Shown here: positions 1 to 9,200 of the stretch, in pieces
Numbering within the stretch: the first letter of the stretch is position 1
Layout: each line of letters opens with the position of its first letter
From: Litoreibacter roseus
Lineage (GTDB): Bacteria; Pseudomonadota; Alphaproteobacteria; Rhodobacterales; Rhodobacteraceae
Assembly: GCF_009811795.1 (NCBI RefSeq)
Contig: NZ_BLJE01000001.1
Span: 1,054,001-1,118,000 of the forward strand
Direction: 5' to 3'
DNA: 64,000 bases
Made by a program: the position numbers and the translations under genes
The notes under the pieces: model-generated
What the model was told of the DNA's origin: nothing
The model's database searches: none
Seen by the model: only the letters and a program-made list of their open reading frames with translations

Positions 1-805
1 GCCCGGTCATTTCAAACACCCCAATCTCGTCTGACGGTCCGTAGCGATTCTTGACCGCACGCAGAATTCGGAACTGGTGTCCGCGTTCGCCCTCGAAATA
101 GAGCACCGTATCAACCATGTGCTCGACCACGCGTGGACCGGCCAACTGACCTTCCTTTGTGACATGCCCCACGAGAATGACCGAGGTCCCGCGGCGTTTG
201 GCAAAGCTGATCAACTCATGGGATGCGGCGCGGACCTGACTGACCGATCCCGGCGCGCTGTCGACGTTGTCCGCCCACATGGTCTGGATCGAGTCGATTA
301 CCACCAGTTTCGGTTGTTCCGCATCAAGCGTCGTCAGGATGTCGCGCAGGTTGGTCTCGGCCGCCAATCGAACCGGGCTGTTTTCAAGTCCAAGCCGTGC
401 GGCGCGCAGTCTGATCTGCTCTGCTGCCTCCTCGCCGGTGACATAGATCACATCCATCCCGCCCCGCGCAAAGCGCGCAGCAGCCTGCAGCAACAAGGTG
501 GACTTGCCGATGCCGGGATCGCCGCCCACAAGTATCGCAGAGGCCTCCACCAGCCCGCCGCCCAGCACGCGGTCCAGTTCGGCCACGCCCGATACGGTTC
601 GAGCAGGGGGATCATCCTTCGTGGACAGGTCGGACAGAGGAACCTGTTTGCCGCGCACATTGCCAAGTGATTTCTTGCTTGGACCCGCAGACAGCGGAGC
701 CTCTTCCACGATGGAATTCCATGTTCCGCAGGCGTCGCATTGTCCCGACCATTTGGTGTGGGAGGCGCCGCAAGAGGTGCAGGTGAAGGAGGGTTGTTTT
801 GCCAT
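1..805 (-). CDS. radA: DNA repair protein RadA, N-terminal part (cut by window edge)
   Basis: RadA is a RecA-like ATPase that helps process branched recombination intermediates. About 268 codons are visible and the C-terminal Lon-like region lies outside the window. The protein opens MAKQPSFTC and has a four-cysteine zinc finger (CTSCG then CDACG). Next come a Walker A motif (GGDPGIGKSTLLLQ), a Walker B-type stretch ending VVIDSIQTMW, and, close to the window edge, KNRYG, the form here of the RadA-specific KNRFG motif. The ATG at 803-805 places the zinc finger right at the N-terminus, as in the family. The next upstream gene is the small membrane protein ending at 822, so the two may be cotranscribed. 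Confidence 0.96.
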   Translation of the reverse strand, partial: MAKQPSFTCTSCGASHTKWSGQCDACGTWNSIVEEAPLSAGPSKKSLGNVRGKQVPLSDLSTKDDPPARTVSGVAELDRVLGGGLVEASAILVGGDPGIGKSTLLLQAAARFARGGMDVIYVTGEEAAEQIRLRAARLGLENSPVRLAAETNLRDILTTLDAEQPKLVVIDSIQTMWADNVDSAPGSVSQVRAASHELISFAKRRGTSVILVGHVTKEGQLAGPRVVEHMVDTVLYFEGERGHQFRILRAVKNRYGPSDEIGVFEMTG

Positions 806-821
806 CGGGTCCGGGTTTGGC

Positions 822-1136
822 CTAACCGCCCATCCACGGCAAGCCGATAGTCAGCGCGCCACCGAAAATCGCCTGCATCAATGGCAGCAATCGTGACCAG
901 CCCGCCTCGTAGCGCACTGCTATAAGACCCAGAAGGGCACAACCGAGGCCAACAATCAGCGCTGGACCGGGCCAGTTGTTTGTGACGGCAACCATGCCGA
1001 GAAGCGTGGAAACACTGAGTGCCGCATTCACATACCTTACGGCTCCTTCGGTCAACGCGGCACGGTATCCCGACCACATCAAGGCGCCGAACACGGCCAA
1101 GCCGAGGATAATCCCTGCCAGTGCCTGAATGATCAT
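822..1136 (-). CDS. Small hydrophobic membrane protein, function unknown
   Basis: This is a 104-residue protein with about four hydrophobic stretches: an N-terminal segment IIQALAGIILGLAVFGALMW, one around residues 38-52, one around 58-75 and one at the C-terminus. I do not recognise the family. The start is the ATG at 1134-1136, which overlaps the stop of the PqiA-like gene by 4 nt (ATGA), so the two are probably translationally coupled. A longer reading of the frame upstream would run through the PqiA-like gene and is rejected. Sitting between a PqiA-like protein and RadA, it may be an accessory membrane partner of the former; this is inference from context only. Confidence 0.75.
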   Translation of the reverse strand: MIIQALAGIILGLAVFGALMWSGYRAALTEGAVRYVNAALSVSTLLGMVAVTNNWPGPALIVGLGCALLGLIAVRYEAGWSRLLPLMQAIFGGALTIGLPWMGG

Positions 1137-1561
1137 TGTCGCTTTTCCATCTGTGACAGGAAGAGGGACAGCAGAACGCAGAAGGTAAAGAGGTAGAGCC
1201 CCCAACCCGTTTCCAGCCGGCCGATCCCGACACCTTTCGCCAAGACAATATAGAGCGCGATCAAGAATATATCTGCCATGGCCAGCTTGCCCATGACCGA
1301 GATGGTCGGCAGCAGCTTGGGCGAAGCAAGGCCGAATTGAACCAGCGCCAGGCCAACCGTTTTCAGATACGGCGCGACTAAGGCGAAAAGCGTAACGACC
1401 ACGGCCAGAAAAATATCTTTGGCCCATAAAGCCTGCAATCCGGTCAAAACGGATATTTCAGAGAGTGCAAAGAACGGCAGAAGGCCAGCCTTTAGCAGCG
1501 GGGCGGTCCACGAGATAGGAAACAGGACCAACAAGGACAGATTAAGCGACTTCAACCACAT
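1133..1561 (-). CDS. PqiA-like inner membrane protein (single domain)
   Basis: The 142-residue protein has four predicted membrane segments and resembles one PqiA domain, for example the stretches LFPISWTAPLLKAGLLPFF and SVMGKLAMADIFLIALYIV. E. coli PqiA has two such domains with cysteine-containing metal sites and works with the MCE protein PqiB. Here there is only one domain and a single cysteine, so no zinc ribbon is present. No pqiB lies next to it. The start codon is the ATG at 1559-1561. The downstream small membrane protein overlaps it by 4 nt. The family assignment is fairly secure, but a role in lipid transport is inferred from relatives. Confidence 0.75.
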   Translation of the reverse strand: MWLKSLNLSLLVLFPISWTAPLLKAGLLPFFALSEISVLTGLQALWAKDIFLAVVVTLFALVAPYLKTVGLALVQFGLASPKLLPTISVMGKLAMADIFLIALYIVLAKGVGIGRLETGWGLYLFTFCVLLSLFLSQMEKRQ

Positions 1562-1840
1562 AGGCGCGAGGTGCCGCGCGAGATCGGAATTGTCAAACTG
1601 TTCCTGCGAACCGCATGTTGATCAAGTCGACGAGTGCGCTGCAAAAATATTGGCTATGTTTGATTTTTCTCTATGCGGAAGCTTTTGAACTTTACGGAGA
1701 GAAACTCCGTCTCATGCGATGGTGCGTGTCCGAACAGCGCCCAAGCGACCGATGTACTGTGTCGTGACTGATGTAGGCTTGCTGACAGAACGCACCCAAT
1801 GGCAGTTTTTGTTGCTAGCAAAGGCAACTAATAAAAAAGC
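1562..1840. other. Non-coding gap, AT-richer than its surroundings
   Basis: This 279-base stretch holds no convincing gene on either strand. It contains a small perfect hairpin (ACGGAG-agaaa-CTCCGT, 1695-1711). The left half would carry the promoter of the minus-strand PqiA-like operon. The right part is AT-rich and lies downstream of the immunity-type gene. The base composition is unlike the flanking housekeeping genes, which fits the edge of an acquired segment. Confidence 0.5.
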
Positions 1841-2494
1841 TTAGCCAAAAACACTGCAACGCATGAATTGAAGCGGTTCAGCGAGTTTCGTCGCGATGAG
1901 CGCAGAGTGTAGTTTGTCACTCACAAAGAACTCTCCGCCGTTCACAATTGGATCGACCCAGATATCGGGAGATCCAAGCACGCCAGACTTGACAGAAATC
2001 TGATCGTCTTCAAAGGCCCGCAAACGATAATAGGGTTTTGCCTTGGGCCCGCGCTCTTGAGCCGCCGGTGACTGATCCGGAACGATCGTATCTTTTGCCA
2101 CTTCGACATTGATGATGAAGAACTCCTGCTCATATGGCTTATCTTCGTCAGCCCGGCGCATTTCAACGGGATAGAAATTGCTTTCTCCGATATCAAACTG
2201 TCGAATAACATCGGCAATGTCTTTTGAAACCACGGGACATATCCATTTGACATAATGCGGAAGTTTCTTCGGGAGTTTCCACTTGTGTGGGTCTCCCTTT
2301 GTGGGGGTACGTTTCGTCTCCAATACACTTGGAAAGCGATCAGAAGGAAGGGGAACTCCTTTCTCACTGTCGAGCATCAGCGCATCAGAGGCTTCGATGC
2401 TTTGGGGCAGATCGTATTGTGCAGTCGGCCAGTGAAAACCAAACTCAGCAGCGACGCTACCGGGCGCTGTACTGACCCAAACATGTTCACTCAT
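1841..2494 (-). CDS. Imm11/DUF1629-like immunity-type protein
   Basis: This 217-residue soluble protein has features I associate with the Imm11 (DUF1629) family: a central PVVSKDIADVIRQF segment, the following NFYPVEM element, and a C-terminal part ending KLAEPLQFMRCSVFG. Proteins of this family are thought to protect against polymorphic toxins encoded next door. No intact toxin gene is present. The gene is visibly AT-richer than its neighbours, which fits horizontal transfer. The ATG at 2492-2494 overlaps by 4 nt the stop of a short upstream frame that may be the tail of a decayed partner. The family call rests on recognition by eye, without a search. Confidence 0.6.
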   Translation of the reverse strand: MSEHVWVSTAPGSVAAEFGFHWPTAQYDLPQSIEASDALMLDSEKGVPLPSDRFPSVLETKRTPTKGDPHKWKLPKKLPHYVKWICPVVSKDIADVIRQFDIGESNFYPVEMRRADEDKPYEQEFFIINVEVAKDTIVPDQSPAAQERGPKAKPYYRLRAFEDDQISVKSGVLGSPDIWVDPIVNGGEFFVSDKLHSALIATKLAEPLQFMRCSVFG

Positions 2495-2652
2495 TTCGCG
2501 TCTCCCACCTTACTCGCCCCCATCTTTTCCAGCGTTTCTGCGTCGACCAAGCGTGCTGTGATGAGATTCGGCCTGATTGGTCCATACATTTGTCGAAGGT
2601 GCGCTTCAGCTAAAGTTGGTCCTTTGTGTAATCGCAGCAGATGGGCGCGGAC
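2491..2652 (-). pseudogene. Possible 3' remnant of a gene coupled to the immunity gene
   Basis: A frame without a usable start codon runs 53 codons and ends in TGA at 2491-2493, overlapping the ATG of the immunity-type gene by 4 nt. Its translation includes LHKGPTLAEAHLRQMYGP and LVDAETLEKMGASKVGDAK, which reads like the end of a real globular protein. Two in-frame stops lie just upstream, and an open stretch in another frame (ending TAG, containing SAHLLIFDTESAP) adjoins it, as expected for a frameshifted gene. It could be the C-terminus of a toxin, because polymorphic toxin genes usually precede their immunity genes. The coding status is uncertain. Confidence 0.3.
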
Positions 2653-2835
2653 TCAGTATCAAAGATCAACAGGTGAGCTGAGCCCGAGCCTATCTTGTAA
2701 CAAGATCGCTTGGCTTTTCCGGTAATGTTTGTTTCAACCATCACCAACAGGGCGTTCGCAACAGCACTTGATGCCAGTCGAACTTGCGCCGCGGGTCACC
2801 GCCAAGCTTTACCATAGGAAAACCAGGAAGACGTC
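2653..2835. other. Non-coding or decayed stretch before the transglutaminase-like gene
   Basis: Together with the remnant, this completes the 341 bases between the two intact flanking genes (2495-2835). On the minus strand it holds two short frames: one starts with ATG at 2815 (MVKLGGDPRRKFDWHQVL) but soon hits a stop, and one runs from about 2786 into the possible remnant. On the plus strand it must carry the promoter of the gene starting at 2836. The GGAAG at 2826-2830 is a fair ribosome binding site for that gene. I see no RNA gene. Confidence 0.4.
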
Positions 2836-3615
2836 ATGAAGCTACAGATCGACGTGCATCTCAAATATCGGCTGGATCATCCGACGGACATGCTGATGCA
2901 GATTGAACCGGCGGCGATCCCGGGGCAGGTGGTAACATCCGCTCACCTCGGCACATCGGATACCGCGCACTTCGCGCGTGTGCCAGGTGAAGACGCTGTA
3001 GGCGAGCGCATATGGATCAGAGCGGAAGAGATGTTTTCTTGCATGCTGAATACGGCGGTGGAGATAAACCGAACGATCCCAGATTTCTCAGGTCTTGCCG
3101 CCACGCCATGTCACCTACTGCCCGGTGACGCGGTGAAATACTTGTTGTCTTCTCGGTATTGCCCGTCAGACGAATTCCAGTCGCTGGTTAAAGCGGAGTT
3201 TGCGGGCCTAGAAGGCGGCGCACTCGTACATGCCGTAAAAGACTGGGTTAGATCTAAGATCACGTATTCGCCCGGGGCCAGCACGGCACAGACCACCGCC
3301 CTAGATACATTCGTGCAGCGCCACGGGGTTTGCCGGGATTTTGCGCATCTGATGGTGACGTTGACCCGAGCCGCTGCAATCCCCGCACGGTTTGTCAGCG
3401 CGTTTGGCCCGGGCGTAAAGCCGCAGGACTTTCATGCTGTTGCAGAAGTATTTCTTGATGGCGCATGGCAACTCATTGATGCGACGGACATGACCGATGC
3501 GTCGTCCTTGGCGGTTATCGGCGTTGGACGGGATGCGGCAGATGTGGCCTTCCTAACCAGCTTCGAGATGATTCAGATGGTGCAGCAATCTGTCGAAGTC
3601 CAAGAATTGGACTAG
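2836..3615 (+). CDS. Transglutaminase-like (cysteine protease fold) protein
   Basis: The 259-residue cytoplasmic protein has the transglutaminase-like core with the Cys-His-Asp triad: C166 in HGVCRDFAHL, H200 in DFHAVAEVFLDG, and D215 in WQLIDATDMT. The N-terminal 100 residues match the beta-rich domain usual in bacterial members (MKLQIDVHLKYRLDHP). Members act as proteases or amidases, and their physiological substrate is generally unknown. No signal peptide is present. In other genomes relatives sit beside circularly permuted ATP-grasp and alpha-E genes; none is here. The stop overlaps that of mlaF on the other strand by 4 nt. Confidence 0.88.
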   Translation: MKLQIDVHLKYRLDHPTDMLMQIEPAAIPGQVVTSAHLGTSDTAHFARVPGEDAVGERIWIRAEEMFSCMLNTAVEINRTIPDFSGLAATPCHLLPGDAVKYLLSSRYCPSDEFQSLVKAEFAGLEGGALVHAVKDWVRSKITYSPGASTAQTTALDTFVQRHGVCRDFAHLMVTLTRAAAIPARFVSAFGPGVKPQDFHAVAEVFLDGAWQLIDATDMTDASSLAVIGVGRDAADVAFLTSFEMIQMVQQSVEVQELD

Positions 3616-4358
3616 CGTACAGCCTCGATCGGGCCATCAGGCGAGCCGCTGATAAATTGCGCCACGTAAGGATCGCCCGAGGCATCCAGATCGCCCACCG
3701 GACCGGTCCACTGGATCACACCGTCGTGCAGCATCGCGACCTTGTCGGCGATGGCCCGGACTGAGCTCATGTCGTGGGTTATGGTCATGGCTGTGGCCCC
3801 CATCTCGACCACGATTTCGCGAATGAGATCGTTGATAACCCCCGCCATGATCGGATCTAGGCCGGTGGTTGGTTCGTCAAAGAAGATGATCTCGGGGTCA
3901 GCAGCGATCGCCCGGGCGAGACCAACGCGCTTTTGCATGCCGCCTGACAGCTCTGCCGGATAACGGTCGGCCACATCCGCTTTCAGACCAACACGGCGCA
4001 GCTTTTCGATGGCAATCTCGCGGGCCTCGTCCTTCGGGCGCTTGAGCGAGCCGCGCAGGAGGCGGAACGCGACGTTCTGCCAGACGCTGAGGCTGTCAAA
4101 AAGGGCAGCACCTTGAAACAGCATCCCGAACCGCGCCAGAAAGGCGTCCCGTTCCGCGGTTTTTGCGTCCTGCCCATCCACCATGATCCGCCCGCTGTCG
4201 GGGCGCACCAGGCCAAGAATGCATTTCAGCGCGACGGACTTGCCGGTGCCGGACCCACCAATAATGACCATGCTCTCCGCTTTGGGAATATGCAGGTCAA
4301 CGCCTTGCAGTACATGGTTGCTTCCAAAGGATTTTTTAACCTGCTCCATCCGTATCAT
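3612..4358 (-). CDS. mlaF: ABC transporter ATPase, MlaF type
   Basis: This 248-residue ATPase powers an MCE-type phospholipid transporter together with the MlaE permease. It shows Walker A (IIGGSGTGKSVALK), the ABC signature (LSGGMQKRVGLARAI), Walker B (IIFFDEPTTGLDP) and the switch histidine in MTITHDMSSV. The LSGGMQKR form of the signature is typical of the MlaF group. The ATG at 4358 overlaps the mlaE stop by 4 nt, so ATPase and permease are translationally coupled. No MCE-domain gene (mlaD) follows. The next gene is convergent and overlaps by 4 nt. Confidence 0.93.
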   Translation of the reverse strand: MIRMEQVKKSFGSNHVLQGVDLHIPKAESMVIIGGSGTGKSVALKCILGLVRPDSGRIMVDGQDAKTAERDAFLARFGMLFQGAALFDSLSVWQNVAFRLLRGSLKRPKDEAREIAIEKLRRVGLKADVADRYPAELSGGMQKRVGLARAIAADPEIIFFDEPTTGLDPIMAGVINDLIREIVVEMGATAMTITHDMSSVRAIADKVAMLHDGVIQWTGPVGDLDASGDPYVAQFISGSPDGPIEAVR

Positions 4359-5140
4359 GACGCGAAGAATATCCCTGTAAGCACGAAGTTAGCCGCCAAT
4401 ATAAGCACAGCTGCCGCCTCGACGGACCCCTTGGTGGCCCGCCCAACACCTTGCGCCCCTCTGCCAGAGTTCATGCCGAAATAACAACCCATGAGTGCGG
4501 CGATGCCGCCAAAGACCGATCCTTTGACGAGACTGGAGACGATGTCAGACGCCTCAAGGAAATCAGCGGTGTTGCGCAGGTAGGTGGCAGAGTTGAAGTC
4601 AAGTGTTTGGGTCGCCAGAAGCCAACCGCCCATGATGCCGATGATATCGCCGACAGCGACCAGAAAGGGCACCACGATCAGCGCTGCCAGAACGCGCGGG
4701 GCCGTCAGATATTTCATTGGGTTGGTCGAGAGTGTAACGAGTGCGTCGATCTGCTCTGTCACCTTCATGGTGGCGATTTCGGCGGCAATCGAAGAGGTCA
4801 CGCGCGCGGCGATCATCAAGCCGACCAGAACCGGTCCCAGTTCCCGCACGATCCCGATAGCCACGATCTGAGGTACCACAGCTTCCGCATTGAACCGCGC
4901 GCCGCCTGCGTAAATCTGCAGCGCCAGGGCACCGCCGGTAAAAATTGTCGTAAGGCCCACAACCGGAAGGGAGAAATATCCAATGTTCAGAACAGCGTGC
5001 CCGAACTCCTTGAAGTAGAAGGGCGGTCTGAAAAAATGGCTGATCGTTTCGAGCGTGAATAAGGTGATACGTCCGAGCGCTGCTAGCAGCGACAAGGTCA
5101 AGGCCCCAAGGCCTGCAAGAAAACTGAGCGCGTATGTCAT
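4355..5140 (-). CDS. mlaE: ABC transporter permease, MlaE type
   Basis: The 261-residue integral membrane protein has five to six hydrophobic segments and the conserved MlaE core, seen in VGLTTIFTGGALALQIYAGG, VRELGPVLVGLMIAARVTSS and EQIDALVTLSTNP. With MlaF it would move phospholipids between the membranes to keep the outer membrane asymmetric. The substrate-binding MCE subunit MlaD is absent from the neighbourhood. The start ATG (5138-5140) overlaps the stop of alr by 4 nt, and its own stop overlaps the start of mlaF. Cell-wall precursor synthesis and lipid transport thus share one transcript here. Confidence 0.93.
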   Translation of the reverse strand: MTYALSFLAGLGALTLSLLAALGRITLFTLETISHFFRPPFYFKEFGHAVLNIGYFSLPVVGLTTIFTGGALALQIYAGGARFNAEAVVPQIVAIGIVRELGPVLVGLMIAARVTSSIAAEIATMKVTEQIDALVTLSTNPMKYLTAPRVLAALIVVPFLVAVGDIIGIMGGWLLATQTLDFNSATYLRNTADFLEASDIVSSLVKGSVFGGIAALMGCYFGMNSGRGAQGVGRATKGSVEAAAVLILAANFVLTGIFFAS

Positions 5141-6156
5141 GAATATGTCCGGGCGTAGCGGGCCCCAAGCCCGGTCAGAATTTCGTATCCAATGGTCCCG
5201 CAGGCGTCTGCCAACTGGTCCACGGTTTGATGCGGTCCCAGAATGGTCAGGTGATCCGGGATGGCGTCCAGATCGGTGACGTCAACGCTGATCAGATCCA
5301 TCGAGACGCGGCCTGCGATGGGGCAGGGCGTGTCCCCCGCGTAGAGAGTCCCGCGGCCAGACATCGCGCGGATCAGACCATCGGCATAGCCGCCGGATAC
5401 CGTGGCAATGACCGTGTCTTTCTCTGCGGTAAAGGTGCAACCATAGCCCACGCTTTCGCCCGCTCTGAGGCGCCGCGTCTGGATGATCGGCAGGTCAAGC
5501 GTAGCGACAGGCTGCGCGTCCGCAAAGGGCGCCCCGCCGTAGAGGCCCACACCGGGGCGGGTCAGGTCGAAATGATAATCCGGCCCCAGCAACGTCCCAC
5601 CGGTGGCCGCAAGAGATCTCGGGATGGGAATCCCAGCGGTCATGTCCAAAAATGCGGCAAGTTGCGCGGCGTTGGCCGGATGATCCGGATCATCTGCGCA
5701 GGCAAGATGGCTGAGGATCAGAGTGGCACCCGCTGCGAGGTCCGTTGACCAATCATAGGTCTCCAACCCCAAGCGGTTCATGCCTGTATCAAGCTGCAGC
5801 CCGAAGGGATGATCCGGCAACTCGGCTGTGTGGCGGGCAATCTGCTCAGGACTGTTCAACATAGGGATCAGGCCCAGATCGCTCAGGCGCCTTGTGTCGC
5901 CTGCCATGTGCCCCGAAAACACGTTTATCTCGACATCGGGACCAAGGGTTGCGCGCAGGCTTGCACCTTCTTCGGCGACGGCGACGAAAAACCGGCGGAC
6001 ACCTGCTGCTGCCAAAGCGCGTGCGACCCGTGCGCTGCCCATGCCGTAGCCATCTGCCTTCACCACCGCTGCTGTCTCGCCCGCAGACAGTCGGTCAAGT
6101 GCGCGCCAGTTCTCGACAATTGCGCCCAGATTAATGTGGAGGTGTCCCGTTCCCAT
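5137..6156 (-). CDS. alr: Alanine racemase
   Basis: This PLP enzyme interconverts L- and D-alanine and supplies D-Ala for peptidoglycan. The PLP lysine is in AAVVKADGYGMG and the catalytic tyrosine in GESVGYGCTFTAEKD. The frame stays open to a TTG at 6192, but the ATG at 6156 (MGTGHLHINLGAIVENW) puts the PLP lysine at residue 33, very close to Lys34 of E. coli Alr, so I chose it. The length, 339 residues, is normal or slightly short. The gene follows the RND pump gene closely and overlaps mlaE by 4 nt. No dadA or transcriptional regulator accompanies it, so it is probably the biosynthetic rather than a catabolic racemase. Confidence 0.95.
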   Translation of the reverse strand: MGTGHLHINLGAIVENWRALDRLSAGETAAVVKADGYGMGSARVARALAAAGVRRFFVAVAEEGASLRATLGPDVEINVFSGHMAGDTRRLSDLGLIPMLNSPEQIARHTAELPDHPFGLQLDTGMNRLGLETYDWSTDLAAGATLILSHLACADDPDHPANAAQLAAFLDMTAGIPIPRSLAATGGTLLGPDYHFDLTRPGVGLYGGAPFADAQPVATLDLPIIQTRRLRAGESVGYGCTFTAEKDTVIATVSGGYADGLIRAMSGRGTLYAGDTPCPIAGRVSMDLISVDVTDLDAIPDHLTILGPHQTVDQLADACGTIGYEILTGLGARYARTYS

Positions 6157-6203
6157 GCGTTCGCTTGTCGGCAGACGGGCCGCCAACGTCAACCCGTTTC
6201 CAT

Positions 6204-9200
6204 CTATTCCGCAGCTTTGAGCGGCTGTGACCCATGCTCGATCTTCGGGGTTGTCTGTGGAACGACGGCATCGTCCTCCGTCCAGATTAATAGCGGGTCA
6301 CGCACTTTGGATGCCTGTTTGCGCAGCAAAAGATCCCGCGCCGACTGCGAGCGCCGTCCACCAAGCGCGCGCAATTGTTTGACGGATGCGTAGGCCCCCA
6401 GTGACAGCCAGACGCGCAAGGCCAGAAGGGCGGGTGTGAAGATCAAGGTCAGAACCGTTGCAATTCCAAGGCCGAACACGACCGCCGTAGCGAGCTGCTT
6501 CCACCAGAGCGCAGTGGGACTGTCCACGGAGTATCCGCCGCCGATAAAGTCCAGAGACAGTCCGAACATCATCGGGGCCAGGCCCGCCATCGTTGTGATG
6601 GTGGTCAGCAGAACCGGGCGAATGCGCGCCTCTGCAGTGCGGGTGATCGCCTCCAGCCGGGGCATGTATTGGGAATATTCCTGATAGGTGTCGATCAGGA
6701 CAATGTTGTTATTCACCACGATACCGGCCAGCGCCACGATGCCTGTCCCGGTCATGATGATCGAAAAGGGTTGATCCATGACCAGCATGCCGATCAAGAC
6801 CCCTGTGGTGGATAGAACGACGGCCACAAGAACGAGAACCGCGTTGTAGAAGCTGTTGAATTGGGCCAGCAGGATGATGAACATCAGGCCAAGCGCCGCT
6901 GCGAAGGCCGAACTGAGGAACGCTTGGCTTTCGGCTTGTTCTTCCGTGTCGCCCGCCCATTCGTAGCTGACGGAGTTGGGCAAAGGGTTCTCGGTTTCGA
7001 TCCAGTCGGTCAGATACGCGATACGCTCGTTGGCATTCATAACGGCGCCGTCGTCATTGGTCAGCCCGGGTGTGACGTCTGCCTTCACATCGAAATAGCG
7101 GCTCTGATCGATACGGTCGATCTGGCCCAGTTTCTTGACAGGCTTGCGGCTGATGAAGTTCGCGAGCGGGACCAGACCATCTGGCGTACGCACCTTCAGT
7201 GTGTCGAGCGTCGACAGAACACGGGAGTCTTCGGGCAGGCGGACCCTGATCTCGATCTCTTCGTCAGAGGTGTCGACCCGCATTTCATCCAACAGCAGCC
7301 CGCGTGTCACAAGCTGAACCATCGCGCCAACCGTGGCCACATCGGCCCCGTAGCGGCCTGCGGCTTTCACATCGACATCTATCTGCCAGTCGATGCCGGG
7401 CAGGGGGCGCGTGTCCTCAATCGTGATCAGGCCGTCTGTCTCGTCAAACTTGGCGCGGGCGATCCGTGTGGCTTCCTGCAGTTCAATCCAATTGTCGCCC
7501 TTGAGGCGCAGGTTGACTGGCTTACCGTCCGCAGGACCCCGGTCCTGAGACAGGATTTCGGTTCGGATGCCGGGGATCCGGTCCATCTTTTCCTGCATCT
7601 CGTCAAGGATTTCGATGTCATCGCGGCGTGTGCCCCATTCGGCCAGTTCGATCTGTATCTGGCCGATTGTATCAAGTGGCCCTGATGCCCCACCTGTGTT
7701 GGTGTCGAGACCTCCTTCGCCAGCGAAGGCGAAGATGCTGTCGATGCCGTCCACAGTTGCAATGACGTCTTCAACCTGTTGCACGACCTGATCTTTTTCG
7801 CTGAGCGACATGTTTCCGCGGGCGCGGACGTAGACAATGGCCTGTTCGGTCTCGCTCTCCACAAAGAATTCGACGCCATTGTTGTTTGCGCTGAAGGTCG
7901 TGAAGGTGACGATCACAAAGGTGATCACGGCGCCGATTGCGACCAATGGCATGACCGGATTGCCGGCAAGGAAGTTGATGAACTTGCCAAAAGCCGACCG
8001 GCGGTAACCTGCGTTGATGCGGGTTTCGCGTTTTGGACGTGACACGGCACCCATGGCCGTTGAAGCAAACATTGCGGCGAGCGTGAAGAAGACGACAGCG
8101 AAGATGCTGGCAAGCGCACCGCCTTCACTGCGCTCGATGGGCAAGATGTAGCTGGGATTCAAAAGCTGCATGGCTGCGATGAACAAAAGCCCGACCCCAA
8201 TGGCGCAGATCGCGAGGCGGACGACGAAAGGCAAAGGGCGCAGCGCGTCGGAGCCATATCCGATCAGCCGTGACACCCGACCGGAAACACCGCCCAGAAC
8301 GGGCAGATAGATCAGCGCCACGATCAACGACGCCGAGAGGACGAAGATCAGGGTGACCGGCAGCATTCCCATGAACTCCCCCGGGACGCCGGGCCAGAAG
8401 AGCATCGGAAGGAAAGCGCAAAGCGTCGTCGCGGTGGAGGACACGATTGGCCAGAACATCCGCTTGGCCGCCTCGACAAATGCCTGCATCGGGCCGACGC
8501 CTTCGCTGATGCGCTTGTCGGCGTACTCAACGACGACGATGGCGCCATCTACAAGCATGCCGACGGCAAGGATCAGGCCGAACATCACGATGTTCGAGAT
8601 CGAGATACCCATGATCCCTAGCAGAATGAAGCATAGAAGGAAGGAGGTCGGTATTGCGAAGCCCACCAGCAATGCCGACCGCGTGCCAAGCGTGGCCAGT
8701 ACAACGATCATCACCAGCGCGATGGCGGTCAGGACCGATCCCTCCAACTGCTGCACCATGTTGGCGACGGTTTTGGACTGGTCCAGCGTTACATCGACCC
8801 GGATCGCGTCTTGCAGATCCCCGGACCATGTCTCGCGTTCCGCCGCAACGGTGTCGCGGACCAGTTGGGAGGTGTCGATGATGTTGTAGCCCTTACGTTT
8901 CACGACCTGCAACGCAACCGTCTCGGAGCCGTTAAACCGGGCGGTCCCGGTGCGGTCTTCGAAGGTCAGACGAATTTCGGCCAGGTCGCCGAGTGTGACC
9001 ACCCTGTCCCCGTTCACCTTGACGGGCAGGTCGTAGATATCGCGGGGCTCATCGAAGGAAGACGGGATCTTGACCGCAAACGCGCCTTGTTCTGTCTCGA
9101 CCTCGCCCGCAGCGATCAGCAGGTTGTTGTTTGTGACCGTGTTGATCAACTCTCCGGCGGTGACGTTGTAGGCCTCCAGCGCAAGCGGATCGATGATCAC

